From Saccharothrix sp. NRRL B-16348 (lineage in GTDB: Bacteria > Actinomycetota > Actinomycetes > Mycobacteriales > Pseudonocardiaceae), in the NCBI RefSeq assembly GCF_001280085.1, contig NZ_LGED01000269.1, positions 186,001-250,000 on the forward strand: a DNA stretch of 64,000 nt. Direction: 5' to 3'. Every line of letters starts with the position of its first letter. Positions within the stretch are counted from its first letter, which is position 1. Positions 10,202 through 19,363 of this stretch are shown piece by piece. Under the pieces are notes generated by a model. It made no database searches, was not told the DNA's origin, and was given only the letters and a program-made list of their open reading frames with translations. The position numbers were made by a program, and so were the translations under genes.

Positions 10202-10687
10202 TCAGACGTGCTTGGGGGCAGGGCCCGCCTGGTCGGTCAGCATCCGCAGACCGCTCACCAGGCCGCCGGAGAGGTCGCCCTCCTTGAAGGAGGCGACCAT
10301 GCTCATCACCGCGAGCTTCGCGCCGCGGTCGGCGATGCGGCGGTGGGACTCCTCGCCCGTCACGACCTCCACCCGGCGTTCACCGGGCGACACCGCGACC
10401 AGCACGGCGTGCGTGGGGCGCGTGGTGGCGGCGTGCAGCTCCTCGGCCTTCGCCCGCGCGTCCGCGCCCAACTCGCCGAGGTACACGCTGAAGTCCAGCC
10501 CGGTGGTGCGGCTGGCCAGCGTCAACGCCTCGTCCAAGCTCGCCAGCTGCACCGGCGTGAACGGCAGGCTCGGCGCGTGCGGCTCGTACATCTTCGCGGC
10601 GGACACCCGGCCGCTGTTGGTCACGACCGCGCCGACCTCCAGCGTCGACGGGTCGACCTCCGCCTTCAGCAGCTCACCAGTTGCCAC
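10202..10687 (-). CDS. DUF5130 domain protein (Rv2468c-like, TPM fold)
   Basis: About 161 residues, with the beta-alpha layout of TPM-domain proteins: VGAVVTNSGRVSAAKMYEPH, LDFSVYLGELG, HAVLVAVSPGERRVEVVTGEE and a C-terminal helix region. The function is not established. The second GTG (10687) is preferred to GTG 10693, because GGGAGG lies five bases before the former and would overlap the latter. The start sits inside the 3' end of ctaJ (14-base overlap), so the two are coupled; the same pair flanks pepN in mycobacteria. It may therefore have a role linked to the oxidase, but that is inference. Confidence 0.85.
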   Translation of the reverse strand: MATGELLKAEVDPSTLEVGAVVTNSGRVSAAKMYEPHAPSLPFTPVQLASLDEALTLASRTTGLDFSVYLGELGADARAKAEELHAATTRPTHAVLVAVSPGERRVEVVTGEESHRRIADRGAKLAVMSMVASFKEGDLSGGLVSGLRMLTDQAGPAPKHV

Positions 10688-10919
10688 GGGCACCTCCCTT
10701 GGCGGTACGGCCCTCGGCCGGCGTCGTGACGGCCCGGTGCGCGCCGCCGGGCAGGCCCGCGGGGTTCGCCGTCCACCAGACGGGGGCGTAGTTCCACTCC
10801 TGGCCCGGGCGGTACCGCTGAATGCGGGTGGCCTTCGGCCTCAGCGTCAGTAGCGTGATCACGCCGTAGATGGCCAGCGGGATCAGCGCGAAGACGAGCA
10901 CGGTCTCCACGATGGTCAC
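10674..10919 (-). CDS. ctaJ: small aa3-type cytochrome oxidase subunit CtaJ
   Basis: An 81-residue protein with one N-terminal transmembrane helix (IVETVLVFALIPLAIYGVIT) and a soluble tail rich in Trp, Arg and Gly (RYRPGQEWNYAPVWW). This matches CtaJ, a small accessory subunit of the actinobacterial aa3 oxidase seen in the mycobacterial III-IV supercomplex. The M. smegmatis gene also lies next to the DUF5130 and pepN homologues. Translation starts at GTG 10919. A 15-base palindrome lies just upstream. The catalytic oxidase genes are not in the window. Confidence 0.8.
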   Translation of the reverse strand: MTIVETVLVFALIPLAIYGVITLLTLRPKATRIQRYRPGQEWNYAPVWWTANPAGLPGGAHRAVTTPAEGRTAKGGARGNW

Positions 10920-10921
10920 GG

Positions 10922-10936
10922 CGGTTACGGTAACCG
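10922..10936 (-). promoter_or_regulatory. palindrome CGGTTAC-G-GTAACCG before ctaJ
   Basis: A perfect 7+1+7 inverted repeat that begins only three bases upstream of the ctaJ start codon. A protein bound here would block initiation of ctaJ and the coupled DUF5130 gene. The regulator is unknown. Confidence 0.5.
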
Positions 10937-11403
10937 ATCGTCCTGGTCACCTCGGGGTGAGGGCACCTGTTCCGCACTGATGGGGGTTCGGCGGTGCGCG
11001 CGGGGCCGTCCGGCGGCCCGTCCAACTGTGAACGCGGCCCCGTCGGCGGCGTCCGCGATCACGCGTACGGCGGTGACCACGTCGTGGGACGCGGGACCGG
11101 GCCGCGGGCACGTGGTCGTCACCGGGATGGGCCCCGGCACTTGGCATAGGCCCTTGTGATCTACCCGACGTCCTACCTGCGACGACGTCACCCTGGGTAT
11201 CCATCGGTGCCGGATGCACTAGCTCTCGTGCTCGATCGTCGCAGTGCGTACACCCGGATGGCCTTCCCCCGGACGGAGGCGAATGGCGGCCGGTTTGGCG
11301 TCTTGTCCTGGGCCCACTCGGCTTCTAGCTTTTCACCTGTACGGGTCTTGCGCATCCGATTCCGGAGACCAATTCCCGCCCGATGAGTCTCGGAGGACAC
11401 GAC
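10937..11403. other. long gap upstream of the SVRIT-repeat gene
   Basis: I find no convincing gene in about 470 bases between ctaJ and the repeat-protein gene. Short open frames on both strands (for example 10925-11191 minus and 11156-11386 plus) have no recognisable domains or ribosome-binding sites. The last 100 bases are less GC-rich (around CTAGCTTTTCACC at 11326) and probably hold the promoter of the repeat gene. The length of this leader is unusual in such compact DNA. Confidence 0.5.
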
Positions 11404-11760
11404 ATGTACACCATGAACCTTGTTCTGGTCGCCGCCCTCACTCTTTCGTCGTACACCCAATCGGAGCAGAGCGTTACCACTGTTCAGCCTCAGACAGTGC
11501 TCGCCGAGTCGGTGCGCATCACCTCCGAGGACTCCGTCCGGATCACCTCCGACGACTCCGTTCGCATCACCGCGTCGGAGTCCGACTCCGTTCGCATCAC
11601 CGGTGCGGACACCGACTCCGTCCGGATCACCGGAGCGGACACCGACTCCGTGCGCATCACGGCGGATTCGGTGCGCATCACGATGGCCGGCTCGGTCCGG
11701 ATCACGTCGGATTCCGTGCGCATCACGGACGACCGCGAGGACTACGTCCTGGCGGCGTGA
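11404..11760 (+). CDS. small acidic tandem-repeat protein with nine SVRIT units
   Basis: A 118-residue protein of no family I recognise. ATG 11404 has an ideal GGAGGA site 7 bases upstream. Residues 1-15 contain a short hydrophobic stretch (MNLVLVAALTL) without a positive n-region, so it is not a clear signal peptide. Residues 36-108 carry nine copies of SVRIT spaced 7-10 residues, mostly preceded by D or E, including two exact GADTDSVRIT units; the tail is DDREDYVLAA. The copies use different synonymous codons, so selection appears to act on the protein. Possible roles include a beta-repeat surface protein or a multi-core peptide precursor; no modifying enzyme is adjacent. Confidence 0.75.
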   Translation: MYTMNLVLVAALTLSSYTQSEQSVTTVQPQTVLAESVRITSEDSVRITSDDSVRITASESDSVRITGADTDSVRITGADTDSVRITADSVRITMAGSVRITSDSVRITDDREDYVLAA

Positions 11761-11773
11761 GGAGGAGCGGTCG

Positions 11774-12439
<666 letters not shown>

Positions 12440-12504
12440 GCGACCACCTCCACCGGTTCAGCCCTAGCAGACCACAGATCGACCCCAAAAATCACCTGTG
12501 ATAT

Positions 12505-12516
12505 GTGACGTGTCAC
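12505..12516. promoter_or_regulatory. GTGAC-GT-GTCAC palindrome upstream of the oligopeptidase gene
   Basis: A 5+2+5 palindrome in the 152-base divergent region between the HNH and prolyl oligopeptidase genes. The GTGA/TCAC half-sites recall CRP/FNR-family sites, but the spacing is shorter than the usual six bases. It is weak evidence on its own. Confidence 0.3.
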
Positions 12517-12591
12517 GAAGCCGTGAGCGAAACTTGGGTGAATCGACCCCTATCGGAGATGGTTTTCATCACCCGCGCTACGCTCGGGTAG

Positions 12592-14685
12592 GTGACCGAT
12601 GCCTCCCGCGCAGCGCTGCCTGCGACGATCACCTACCCCGCCGCGCCGCGGCTCGACCTGGTCGACGACCTGCACGGACACGCGGTCCCCGACCCGTACC
12701 GCTGGCTCGAAGACCCTGCGGACCCCCGAACCGCCGAGTGGTCCGCCGAGCAGGACGGCGTGGCGCGGTCGTGGCTCGACGCCATGCCCGGTCGTGACGC
12801 GCTCGCCGCCCGATTGGGTGAGCTGATGCGGACCGGGTCCGTCGGCACGCCGGTGTGGCGGGCCGGGCGGGCGTTCTACACCCGCCGCGGGCCGGATGAG
12901 GACCACCCGGTGCTGTACGTGCGGGTGGACGGCGTGGAGCGGGTGCTGCTGGACGTGTCCGCGCTCGACCCGTCCGGGCGGACCACGCTCGACCGCTGGT
13001 CGCCGTCCCGCGAGGGCACGCGGCTGGCCTACCAGGTGTCCGTGGGCGGTGACGAGCACTCGTTGCTGCACGTCGTGGACGTCGACACGGGCGAGTTGCT
13101 GGACGGGCCGATCGACCGGTGCCGGTACTCGCCGGTCGGCTGGCTGCCCGGTGGCGAGGAGTTCTTCTACGTGCGGCGGATCGACCCCGAGCTGGTGCCC
13201 GAGGACGAGCGGCAGTTCCACCGGCGGGTGTGGCGGCACCGGGTGGGCACGCCCGCGTCCGACGACGTGAACGTGCACGGCGACGGGCTCGACCACACGT
13301 ACTACTACGGGCTGTCGCTGTCGGAGGACGGTCGGTGGCTGGTGGTGAACGGCGCGCCCGGCACCGTGCGGCGGGACTCGGTGTGGATCGCCGACCTGCA
13401 CGGCTCCGGCGAGCTGACGCCGGTCGTGCGGGACTCCGACGGGGTGCAGTGCTCGGCGTGGGTCGCCCCGGACGGGCGGCTCTACCTGCGGACCAGCCTG
13501 GACGCGCCCCGGTTCCGGGTGTGCGTGGCCGACCCGGCGGCGCCGACCGAGTGGACCGAGCTGGTCGGCGAGCAGCCCGACTCGGTGCTGGACGCGCTGA
13601 CGTGGCTGGACGGGTCGCTGGTGCTGCTGCGGACCAGGCACGCGGTGTCGGAGCTGCACCTGCACTCCCCCGCGACCGGCGAGCACCTGCGGGAGATCCC
13701 GCTGCCCGGGACGGGCTCGCTGCACGGGTTGTCCACAGTCGACGACCTGACCCTTGCGGACCGGGACGTGCTGTGGTTCGGCTGGTCGGACTTCACCACG
13801 CCCTTGTCGGTGTACCGGTACTCGCTGTCGGGCGGGCGGACCGAGCTGGACGCGGCGGCGCCCGGAACGGTGACGCTGCCGGAGTTGTCCACACAACAGG
13901 TCTCGTACACGTCGTCCGACGGCACGGTCGTGCGAATGTTCGTGGTGTCCGGCAAGCAGCACCCGGACCTGCCCCGGCCGACGTTGCTCACCGGGTACGG
14001 CGGGTTCGCGGTGGGCCGCGGGCCGGGGTACAGCGCGACCACGTTGGCGTGGGTCGAGGCGGGCGGCGTGTGGGCGCACGCGTCGTTGCGCGGCGGCGAC
14101 GAGGAGGGGGAGGAATGGCACCGGGCGGGGATGCGCGAGCGCAAGCAGAACGTGTTCGACGACTTCCACGCGGCGGCCGAGCGGTTGATCCGCGACGGGT
14201 GGACCACGCCGCAGCAGTTGTCGATCATGGGTGGGTCGAACGGCGGGCTGCTCGTCGGCGCGGCGTTGACGCAGCGGCCGGAGCTGTACGCGGCGGTGGT
14301 GTGCTCAGCGCCACTGCTGGACATGGTGCGGTACGAGAACTTCCTGCTGGGACGGCTCTGGGCGGAGGAGTACGGCTCCGCGGCCGTGCCCGAAGAGCTG
14401 GCCTGGCTGCTGGCCTACTCCCCGTACCACCGGGTGCGGCCGGGTGTTGAGTACCCTTCGGTCCTGTTCACGGTCTTCGAGTCGGACAGCCGCGTGGACC
14501 CCAACCACGCCCGGAAGATGTGCGCGGCACTGCAGCACGCGACGTCGAGTGATCCGACCAAGCACCCGGTGCTGCTCCGCCGTGAGACCGAGGTGGGGCA
14601 CGCGGGCCGTTCGGTGAGCCGATCGGTCGGCCTGGCCGTGGACCAGTTGACCTTTGTGGCCTGGGCGACCGGCCTGGAGTTGTGA
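12592..14685 (+). CDS. prolyl oligopeptidase family serine peptidase (S9A)
   Basis: Cytosolic serine peptidase that cleaves short peptides after proline or basic residues. The 697-residue frame has an N-terminal cap (DPYRWLED), a seven-bladed beta-propeller (about 75-410) and a C-terminal alpha/beta hydrolase domain. The catalytic Ser is in GGSNGG (about residue 546), the Asp in DSRVDPNHARKM and the His in EVGHAGRS. The order and spacing fit S9A, and the PTLLTGYGGF and LRGGDEEGEEWHRAG blocks separate it from S9B/C. It starts at GTG 12592. There is no signal peptide. It probably shares a transcript with the MscS gene 18 bases downstream. Confidence 0.93.
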   Translation: MTDASRAALPATITYPAAPRLDLVDDLHGHAVPDPYRWLEDPADPRTAEWSAEQDGVARSWLDAMPGRDALAARLGELMRTGSVGTPVWRAGRAFYTRRGPDEDHPVLYVRVDGVERVLLDVSALDPSGRTTLDRWSPSREGTRLAYQVSVGGDEHSLLHVVDVDTGELLDGPIDRCRYSPVGWLPGGEEFFYVRRIDPELVPEDERQFHRRVWRHRVGTPASDDVNVHGDGLDHTYYYGLSLSEDGRWLVVNGAPGTVRRDSVWIADLHGSGELTPVVRDSDGVQCSAWVAPDGRLYLRTSLDAPRFRVCVADPAAPTEWTELVGEQPDSVLDALTWLDGSLVLLRTRHAVSELHLHSPATGEHLREIPLPGTGSLHGLSTVDDLTLADRDVLWFGWSDFTTPLSVYRYSLSGGRTELDAAAPGTVTLPELSTQQVSYTSSDGTVVRMFVVSGKQHPDLPRPTLLTGYGGFAVGRGPGYSATTLAWVEAGGVWAHASLRGGDEEGEEWHRAGMRERKQNVFDDFHAAAERLIRDGWTTPQQLSIMGGSNGGLLVGAALTQRPELYAAVVCSAPLLDMVRYENFLLGRLWAEEYGSAAVPEELAWLLAYSPYHRVRPGVEYPSVLFTVFESDSRVDPNHARKMCAALQHATSSDPTKHPVLLRRETEVGHAGRSVSRSVGLAVDQLTFVAWATGLEL

Positions 14686-14703
14686 GAGTGGAGGGCTGAG
14701 CAG

Positions 14704-15621
14704 GTGCAGGACGTGGAGCCGACGCCATCACCGTTGTTCAACGTGGAATCGACCCTCGCCGTCGAGTGGTGGGTGACCAACGGGCCCAAGATCGCCGAGG
14801 GCGCGCTGCGCATCGCGTTGACGCTGATCATCGCCATCATCGTCCGGTTCCTGCTCCGCCGGCTGATCGACCGGATGACCCGGGGCAACGGCGGCCGGAA
14901 GCCCAAGTTGCTCAAGCCGCTGCGGGAGCGCGCCCCCCAAGCGTTGGGCGCGTTGGTCTCCGAACGGCGCGAGCAGCGGGCCAAGACCATCGGCTCGGTG
15001 CTCAAGTCGTTCGTCACGATCATCGTGTTCGGGGTGGCGTTCATCCAGGTGCTCACCGAGCTGGGCATGAACCCCGCGCCGATCCTGACTTCGGCGGGCA
15101 TCCTCGGCGTGGCCATCGGCTTCGGCGCGCAGAACCTGGTCAAGGACTTCCTGTCCGGCATGTTCATGATGCTGGAGGACCAGTACGGCGTCGGCGACGT
15201 GGTGGACCTCGGTCCCGCGACCGGCACGGTCGAGTCGGTGGCGTTGCGGATCACCACGATCCGCGACACCAACGGCACCGTCTGGTACGTCCGCAACGGC
15301 GAGATCCTTCGGGTCGGCAACTCCTCGCAGGGCTTCGCGGTGGCCGTCGTCGACCTGCCGCTCGGGTACGGCGCGAACCTGGCGTCGGCCAGCGAGGTGC
15401 TGACCAAGGCCGTGGAGGACGCCACGGGCGAGGAGCTGCTCGCCAAGGACGTCATCGACAAGCCGCAGGTGCTCGGCGTGGAGAAGGTCACGCCGGAGGG
15501 CATCACCATGCGGGTGACGGTGAAGGTCCGGCCGGGCCGCCAGTGGGCCGTCCAGCGCGCTCTGAGAGCCAAGCTGATGCCCGCGCTGGACGACGCCGGC
15601 ATCTCGCTGAAGTCCTCCTGA
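14704..15621 (+). CDS. small-conductance mechanosensitive channel (MscS family)
   Basis: Membrane channel that opens under tension to release solutes after osmotic downshock. The 305-residue protein has three predicted membrane helices (about 28-52, 97-120 and 123-145). The third carries the pore-lining sequence ILGVAIGFGAQNLVKDFLSG, followed by the MscS beta domain (DQYGVGDVVDLG, GTVESVALRITTIRD) and a C-terminal alpha/beta part. The basic loop between helices 1 and 2 (about residues 55-95) is longer than in E. coli MscS. GTG 14704 starts 18 bases after the peptidase stop. Confidence 0.92.
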   Translation: MQDVEPTPSPLFNVESTLAVEWWVTNGPKIAEGALRIALTLIIAIIVRFLLRRLIDRMTRGNGGRKPKLLKPLRERAPQALGALVSERREQRAKTIGSVLKSFVTIIVFGVAFIQVLTELGMNPAPILTSAGILGVAIGFGAQNLVKDFLSGMFMMLEDQYGVGDVVDLGPATGTVESVALRITTIRDTNGTVWYVRNGEILRVGNSSQGFAVAVVDLPLGYGANLASASEVLTKAVEDATGEELLAKDVIDKPQVLGVEKVTPEGITMRVTVKVRPGRQWAVQRALRAKLMPALDDAGISLKSS

Positions 15622-15673
15622 CGGCGACCGGGCAGGGGCCTGTGGTGCTCCTGCCCGGCCACCAGGCAGCCGC

Positions 15674-17047
15674 TCAGGCCGCGATCACCGTGGTGAGCGT
15701 GTCGGCCAGCAGCCGCGCTTCCTTCGCCTTGGCGGAGTCCGCCACGGCCCGGTCGCGGACGACCTTGATGCGGTCGAACGTCCTGGTCGAGCTGATGCGC
15801 CCGGCCGGGCTCAGCAGGTCGGCCGCCAGGCGGTTCGCTTCCGCGTGCTCGCCCTGCAGCACGCGGACGCCCACCAGGGAGATCACGTCGAACAGGTTCG
15901 ACCGCCGGTAGGAGTCACGGCGCAGGCGCAGCGCCTCGGCGAGGTGCGGTTCCGCCTTCCGCTCGACGCCGGGCCGGTGGTCGGCCGCGGTCCGGTACGC
16001 CAGCGCCGCCATGCCCTCCAACCCGGCCCGGTCGAAGTAGGACAGCCACGGGGGCGTCTCGTCCGGGTCGGCGCGCGCGAAGTGCGCCTCCGCCGTGCCG
16101 ACCGCCCGGTCCACCGCCAGGACGTCGCCCAGGGTCGCGTGCGCCCACGACTCGCAGGTCGCGAGCATGGCCGACGCCATCGGCCCCAGCCTGCTCCCCG
16201 AGCCACGCCTGGCCAGCGCGACCAGGGACAACGCCTCGCGGGGCTTGCCGACGTGCACCATCTGCCGTGCCATCCGGGACAGCACCTCGACGCCCAGCCC
16301 GGTGTCCCGGGCGCGTTTGGCGCAGTGCAGCGCCAGGGTGAAGTACTGCTGCGCGGTCGCCTGGAGGCCCACGTCGTGCGACATCCAGCCGGCCAGCCTG
16401 GCGAGGTCCGCGGTCGAGCGGAACAGGCGGCGGGAGATCGCGTCGGGGTAGGTGTGGTCGAGCAGGTCGGTCATCGCCTTGAGCTGCCCCACCACGGCCT
16501 CGCGGTAGAGGCCGCCGCCGCGCTTGGCGTCCCAGGCCCAGAACGTCCTGGTCGCGGCCTCGATCTCGGCGATCTCCGCGGTGCCGATGCGGCCCGGTCC
16601 CAAGGCCGGTGACGGTGGCGCGTCGCCGTCCGGGTCGAGCCACCCGGCCAGCCTGCCCTCCAGGACCGCGCCCGTGGCCAGGGCGGCGGTCGCGCCGAGC
16701 ACATCCCTGCGTTTGATCATCAGATCGCTCCTGGTGAAGTCCTGCAACGTGGCGACCAGCGCCCGGTGGTCCCACGACACCTCATCGCGGGTCGGCGACG
16801 CCGTGGCCAGCCCGAGGTCCGCCGGCGTGCACGGCCGACCCGTCCGTTCGGCGAACAGCGCCGCCAGCAGGTCCGGGACCGGGTGCCGCGGCCGCTCGCC
16901 CTCCAGCCACCGCCGCACCCGCGAGCTGTCCGGCGCGACGTTGTAGCCACGTGCCCGGCCCAGCCGCCCGACGGCCCGCGCCAGTTCGAGCTGCGTCCAC
17001 CCTCCCTGCCGGAACCAGTGCAAGAGCGCCTCGTTGGCGTCGCCCAT
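15674..17047 (-). CDS. HTH regulator with TPR-like C-terminal domain (NsdA-like)
   Basis: A 457-residue protein. Residues 1-70 form an XRE-like DNA-binding domain ([16 protein letters not shown], then [16 protein letters not shown]). A basic/hydrophobic segment follows, and from about residue 170 helical TPR-type repeats run to the end ([52 protein letters not shown]). This layout is that of Streptomyces NsdA-type regulators, which restrain sporulation and antibiotic synthesis; the target here is unknown. The start is ATG 17047. It is convergent with the MscS gene and divergent from glbO. Confidence 0.82.
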   Translation of the reverse strand: MGDANEALLHWFRQGGWTQLELARAVGRLGRARGYNVAPDSSRVRRWLEGERPRHPVPDLLAALFAERTGRPCTPADLGLATASPTRDEVSWDHRALVATLQDFTRSDLMIKRRDVLGATAALATGAVLEGRLAGWLDPDGDAPPSPALGPGRIGTAEIAEIEAATRTFWAWDAKRGGGLYREAVVGQLKAMTDLLDHTYPDAISRRLFRSTADLARLAGWMSHDVGLQATAQQYFTLALHCAKRARDTGLGVEVLSRMARQMVHVGKPREALSLVALARRGSGSRLGPMASAMLATCESWAHATLGDVLAVDRAVGTAEAHFARADPDETPPWLSYFDRAGLEGMAALAYRTAADHRPGVERKAEPHLAEALRLRRDSYRRSNLFDVISLVGVRVLQGEHAEANRLAADLLSPAGRISSTRTFDRIKVVRDRAVADSAKAKEARLLADTLTTVIAA

Positions 17048-17214
17048 GTCGTGTTCTCCCTCGTGACAGGAGATGTCGGGCCCAGGATGCGGTGCCGCGT
17101 GACGCGGTGACCACGAACCGCCGCGATGCGCCAGCTGTTCGCCAACCCGGCCGGCCGCCGCGCTGGGCGGGGTCGGCGTCGGCCGCACCCGGGTGGCTGA
17201 GGCAGGATGGAGGG

Positions 17215-17601
17215 GTGACCACTCCTCCGGAGAACTTCTACGAAGCAGTGGGCGGGTACGAGACGTTCCACAAGATCGTCGCGCGCTTCTACGAGGAAGT
17301 GGCCGACGATCCCGTCCTGCGTCCGCTGTACCCCGAAGAAGACCTCGGTCCCGCCGAAGAGCGGTTCCGGCTGTTCCTGATGCAGTACTGGGGCGGTCCG
17401 CACACGTATTCGGACAACCGGGGTCATCCTCGGTTGCGGATGCGTCACGCTCCGTTCGTGATCGGTCCCGTTGAGCGGGACGCGTGGTTGCGCTGCATCA
17501 AGGTCGGCGTCGACTCGGTCGACCTCTCCCCCGAACACCGCAAGCAGCTCTGGGCGTACCTGGAGATGGCCGCCAACAGCATGATGAACGCCTGGGTGTG
17601 A
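17215..17601 (+). CDS. glbO: group II truncated haemoglobin (trHbO)
   Basis: Small 2-on-2 haem protein that binds oxygen and nitric oxide; in mycobacteria it is linked to membrane respiration and stress. The 128-residue protein contains [16 protein letters not shown] (B helix with Tyr), [13 protein letters not shown], the proximal histidine in MRHAPFVIG and the group II Trp in [11 protein letters not shown] 17215 is preceded by GGATGGAGG. It lies directly before aglA, as Rv2470 does before Rv2471. A role together with the aa3 oxidase genes of this region is possible but not shown. Confidence 0.95.
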   Translation: MTTPPENFYEAVGGYETFHKIVARFYEEVADDPVLRPLYPEEDLGPAEERFRLFLMQYWGGPHTYSDNRGHPRLRMRHAPFVIGPVERDAWLRCIKVGVDSVDLSPEHRKQLWAYLEMAANSMMNAWV

Positions 17602-17658
17602 TTCTTGATCACTCGAACGGGGTCGTGGTGTCGGTCGCGAATGGCAGGATGACTCCTC

Positions 17659-19254
17659 GTGCGACGATCCTCCGATCTACAACCAGAGATCGCCGACGAG
17701 TCCGCCTGGTGGCGTGACGCCGTCTTCTACCAGGTCTACGTCCGATCCTTCGCCGACGCGAACGGTGACGGCGTGGGCGACCTCGACGGTATCCGCTCCC
17801 GGCTCGGCTACCTCGAACTGCTCGGCGTGGACGCCCTCTGGCTCACGCCGTTCTTCACCTCGCCCATGGCCGACCACGGCTACGACGTGGCCGACCCCCG
17901 TGACGTCGACCCGCTGTTCGGCGACCTGGCCGCGTTCGACCGGCTGGTCACCGAGGCGCACGCGCACAACCTGAAGATCACGATCGACCTGGTCCCGAAC
18001 CACACCAGCGACCGGCACGCCTGGTTCCAGGCCGCGCTGCGGGCCGGGCCGGGCTCGGTCGAGCGGGACCGGTTCGTCTTCCGCGACGGCGGCGGGTTCG
18101 ACGGGTCCGTGCCGCCGAACAACTGGTCGAGCCAGTTCGGCGGGCCGGCGTGGACCCGGGTGGCCGACGGGCAGTGGTACCTGCACCTGTTCGCGCCCGA
18201 GCAGCCCGACCTGAACTGGGACAACCCGGAGGTCGCCGCCGACCTGGCGCGCACGCTGCGGTTCTGGCTCGACCGCGGGGTCGACGGGTTCCGCATCGAC
18301 GTGGCGCACGGCATGGCCAAGCCCTACGGGTTGCCGAACATCGATCCGCGGGTCGAGCTGGGCTCGGGCATCCTGCACGACAACGCGCTGGACCCGCGGT
18401 TCGACAACGACGGGGTGCACGAGATCCACCGGATGATCCGCAAGGTCATCGACGAGTACCCGGGCCGGATGGCCGTCGGCGAGATCTGGGTCAAGGACGA
18501 CGAGCGGTACGCCCGGTACCTGCGGCCCGACGAGCTGCACCTCGGCTTCAGCTTCGGGCTGCTGCAGGCGCCGTTCGACGCGGACGCCGTCCGCTCGGCC
18601 GTCGAGCACGGGTTGGGCGCCGTCCGGAGCGTGGGCGCGCCCGCGACCTGGACGCTGTCCAACCACGACGTGCCGCGGCACGTGACCCGGTACGGCGGCG
18701 GCGACCTCGGTGCGCGGCGGGCGCGGGCGATGACGCTGGTCGAGCTGGCCCTGCCGGGTGTGGTCTACCTCTACAACGGCGAAGAGCTGGGCCTGCCGGA
18801 CGTGGAGCTGCCGGAGTGGGCGTTGCAGGACCCGATCTGGCTGCGGTCCGGGCACACCCTGCGCGGTCGCGACGGGTGCCGGGTGCCCGTGCCGTGGGAG
18901 GGCGACACCCCGCCGTTCGGCTTCACCCAGGGCGTCACCACGTGGCTGCCGCAGCCGAACGAGTGGGCCGGCCTGACCGCCGAGTCGCAGCTGGAAGACC
19001 CCGAGTCGATGCTGTCGTTCTACCGGCACGCGCTCGAACTGCGGAAGTCGCAGCCGGCGTTCAACGGCGACGAGCTGGAGTGGTACGGCGCCCCGCCCGG
19101 GTGCTTCGCGTTCCGGCGCAAGGGCGGCGGGCTGATCTGCGCGCTGAACACGTCCGGCGGCCCGGTGCCGCTGCCGCCCGGCGAGATCCTGCTCGCCAGC
19201 GGTCCGATGGACGGCAACCAGCTGCCGCCCGACACGGCCGTCTGGCTGGTCTGA
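17659..19254 (+). CDS. aglA: alpha-glucosidase, GH13 family (AglA)
   Basis: Cytosolic glycoside hydrolase (531 residues) acting on maltose and short alpha-glucans. The (beta/alpha)8 barrel has VYQVYVRSFAD, GYDVADPRDVDP, DLVPNHTSDRH, the nucleophile in DGFRIDVAHG (about residue 214), the acid/base Glu in VGEIW (about 275) and the third acid in LSNHDVPRH (about 335), plus a C-terminal beta domain. It is the syntenic equivalent of Rv2471. A second gene at 25560-27128 is a close paralogue. GTG 17659 starts 57 bases after glbO, so a shared transcript is plausible. A hairpin follows. Confidence 0.94.
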   Translation: MRRSSDLQPEIADESAWWRDAVFYQVYVRSFADANGDGVGDLDGIRSRLGYLELLGVDALWLTPFFTSPMADHGYDVADPRDVDPLFGDLAAFDRLVTEAHAHNLKITIDLVPNHTSDRHAWFQAALRAGPGSVERDRFVFRDGGGFDGSVPPNNWSSQFGGPAWTRVADGQWYLHLFAPEQPDLNWDNPEVAADLARTLRFWLDRGVDGFRIDVAHGMAKPYGLPNIDPRVELGSGILHDNALDPRFDNDGVHEIHRMIRKVIDEYPGRMAVGEIWVKDDERYARYLRPDELHLGFSFGLLQAPFDADAVRSAVEHGLGAVRSVGAPATWTLSNHDVPRHVTRYGGGDLGARRARAMTLVELALPGVVYLYNGEELGLPDVELPEWALQDPIWLRSGHTLRGRDGCRVPVPWEGDTPPFGFTQGVTTWLPQPNEWAGLTAESQLEDPESMLSFYRHALELRKSQPAFNGDELEWYGAPPGCFAFRRKGGGLICALNTSGGPVPLPPGEILLASGPMDGNQLPPDTAVWLV

Positions 19255-19270
19255 TCCCCGGCTGATGTGG

Positions 19271-19299
19271 GGAGGCGCGGACCCCTCGACCGCGCCTCC
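19271..19299 (+). terminator. hairpin terminator after aglA
   Basis: GGAGGCGCGG (19271-19280) and its perfect complement (19290-19299) flank a 9-base loop, 16 bases after the aglA stop and before the converging SARP gene. Confidence 0.8.
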
Positions 19300-19363
19300 G
19301 ACCACCGCTGTCGCGTGGGCGGCATCCTCGGGGCCGGGCCTCAAAGAAAACCAAAAGTGCCGG

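Noticed and set aside
10925..11191. Small minus-strand gene upstream of ctaJ
   Set aside because: No domain and no ribosome-binding site, and two overlapping alternative frames look equally random.
11490..11726. Minus-strand open frame with MRTES repeats opposite the SVRIT gene
   Set aside because: It is the reverse reading of the same DNA repeat, lacks a ribosome-binding site, and the plus strand has an ideal one.
11506..11727. Possible CRISPR-like array
   Set aside because: Units are 21-30 bases without constant repeats and unique spacers; they code in-frame for SVRIT peptides.
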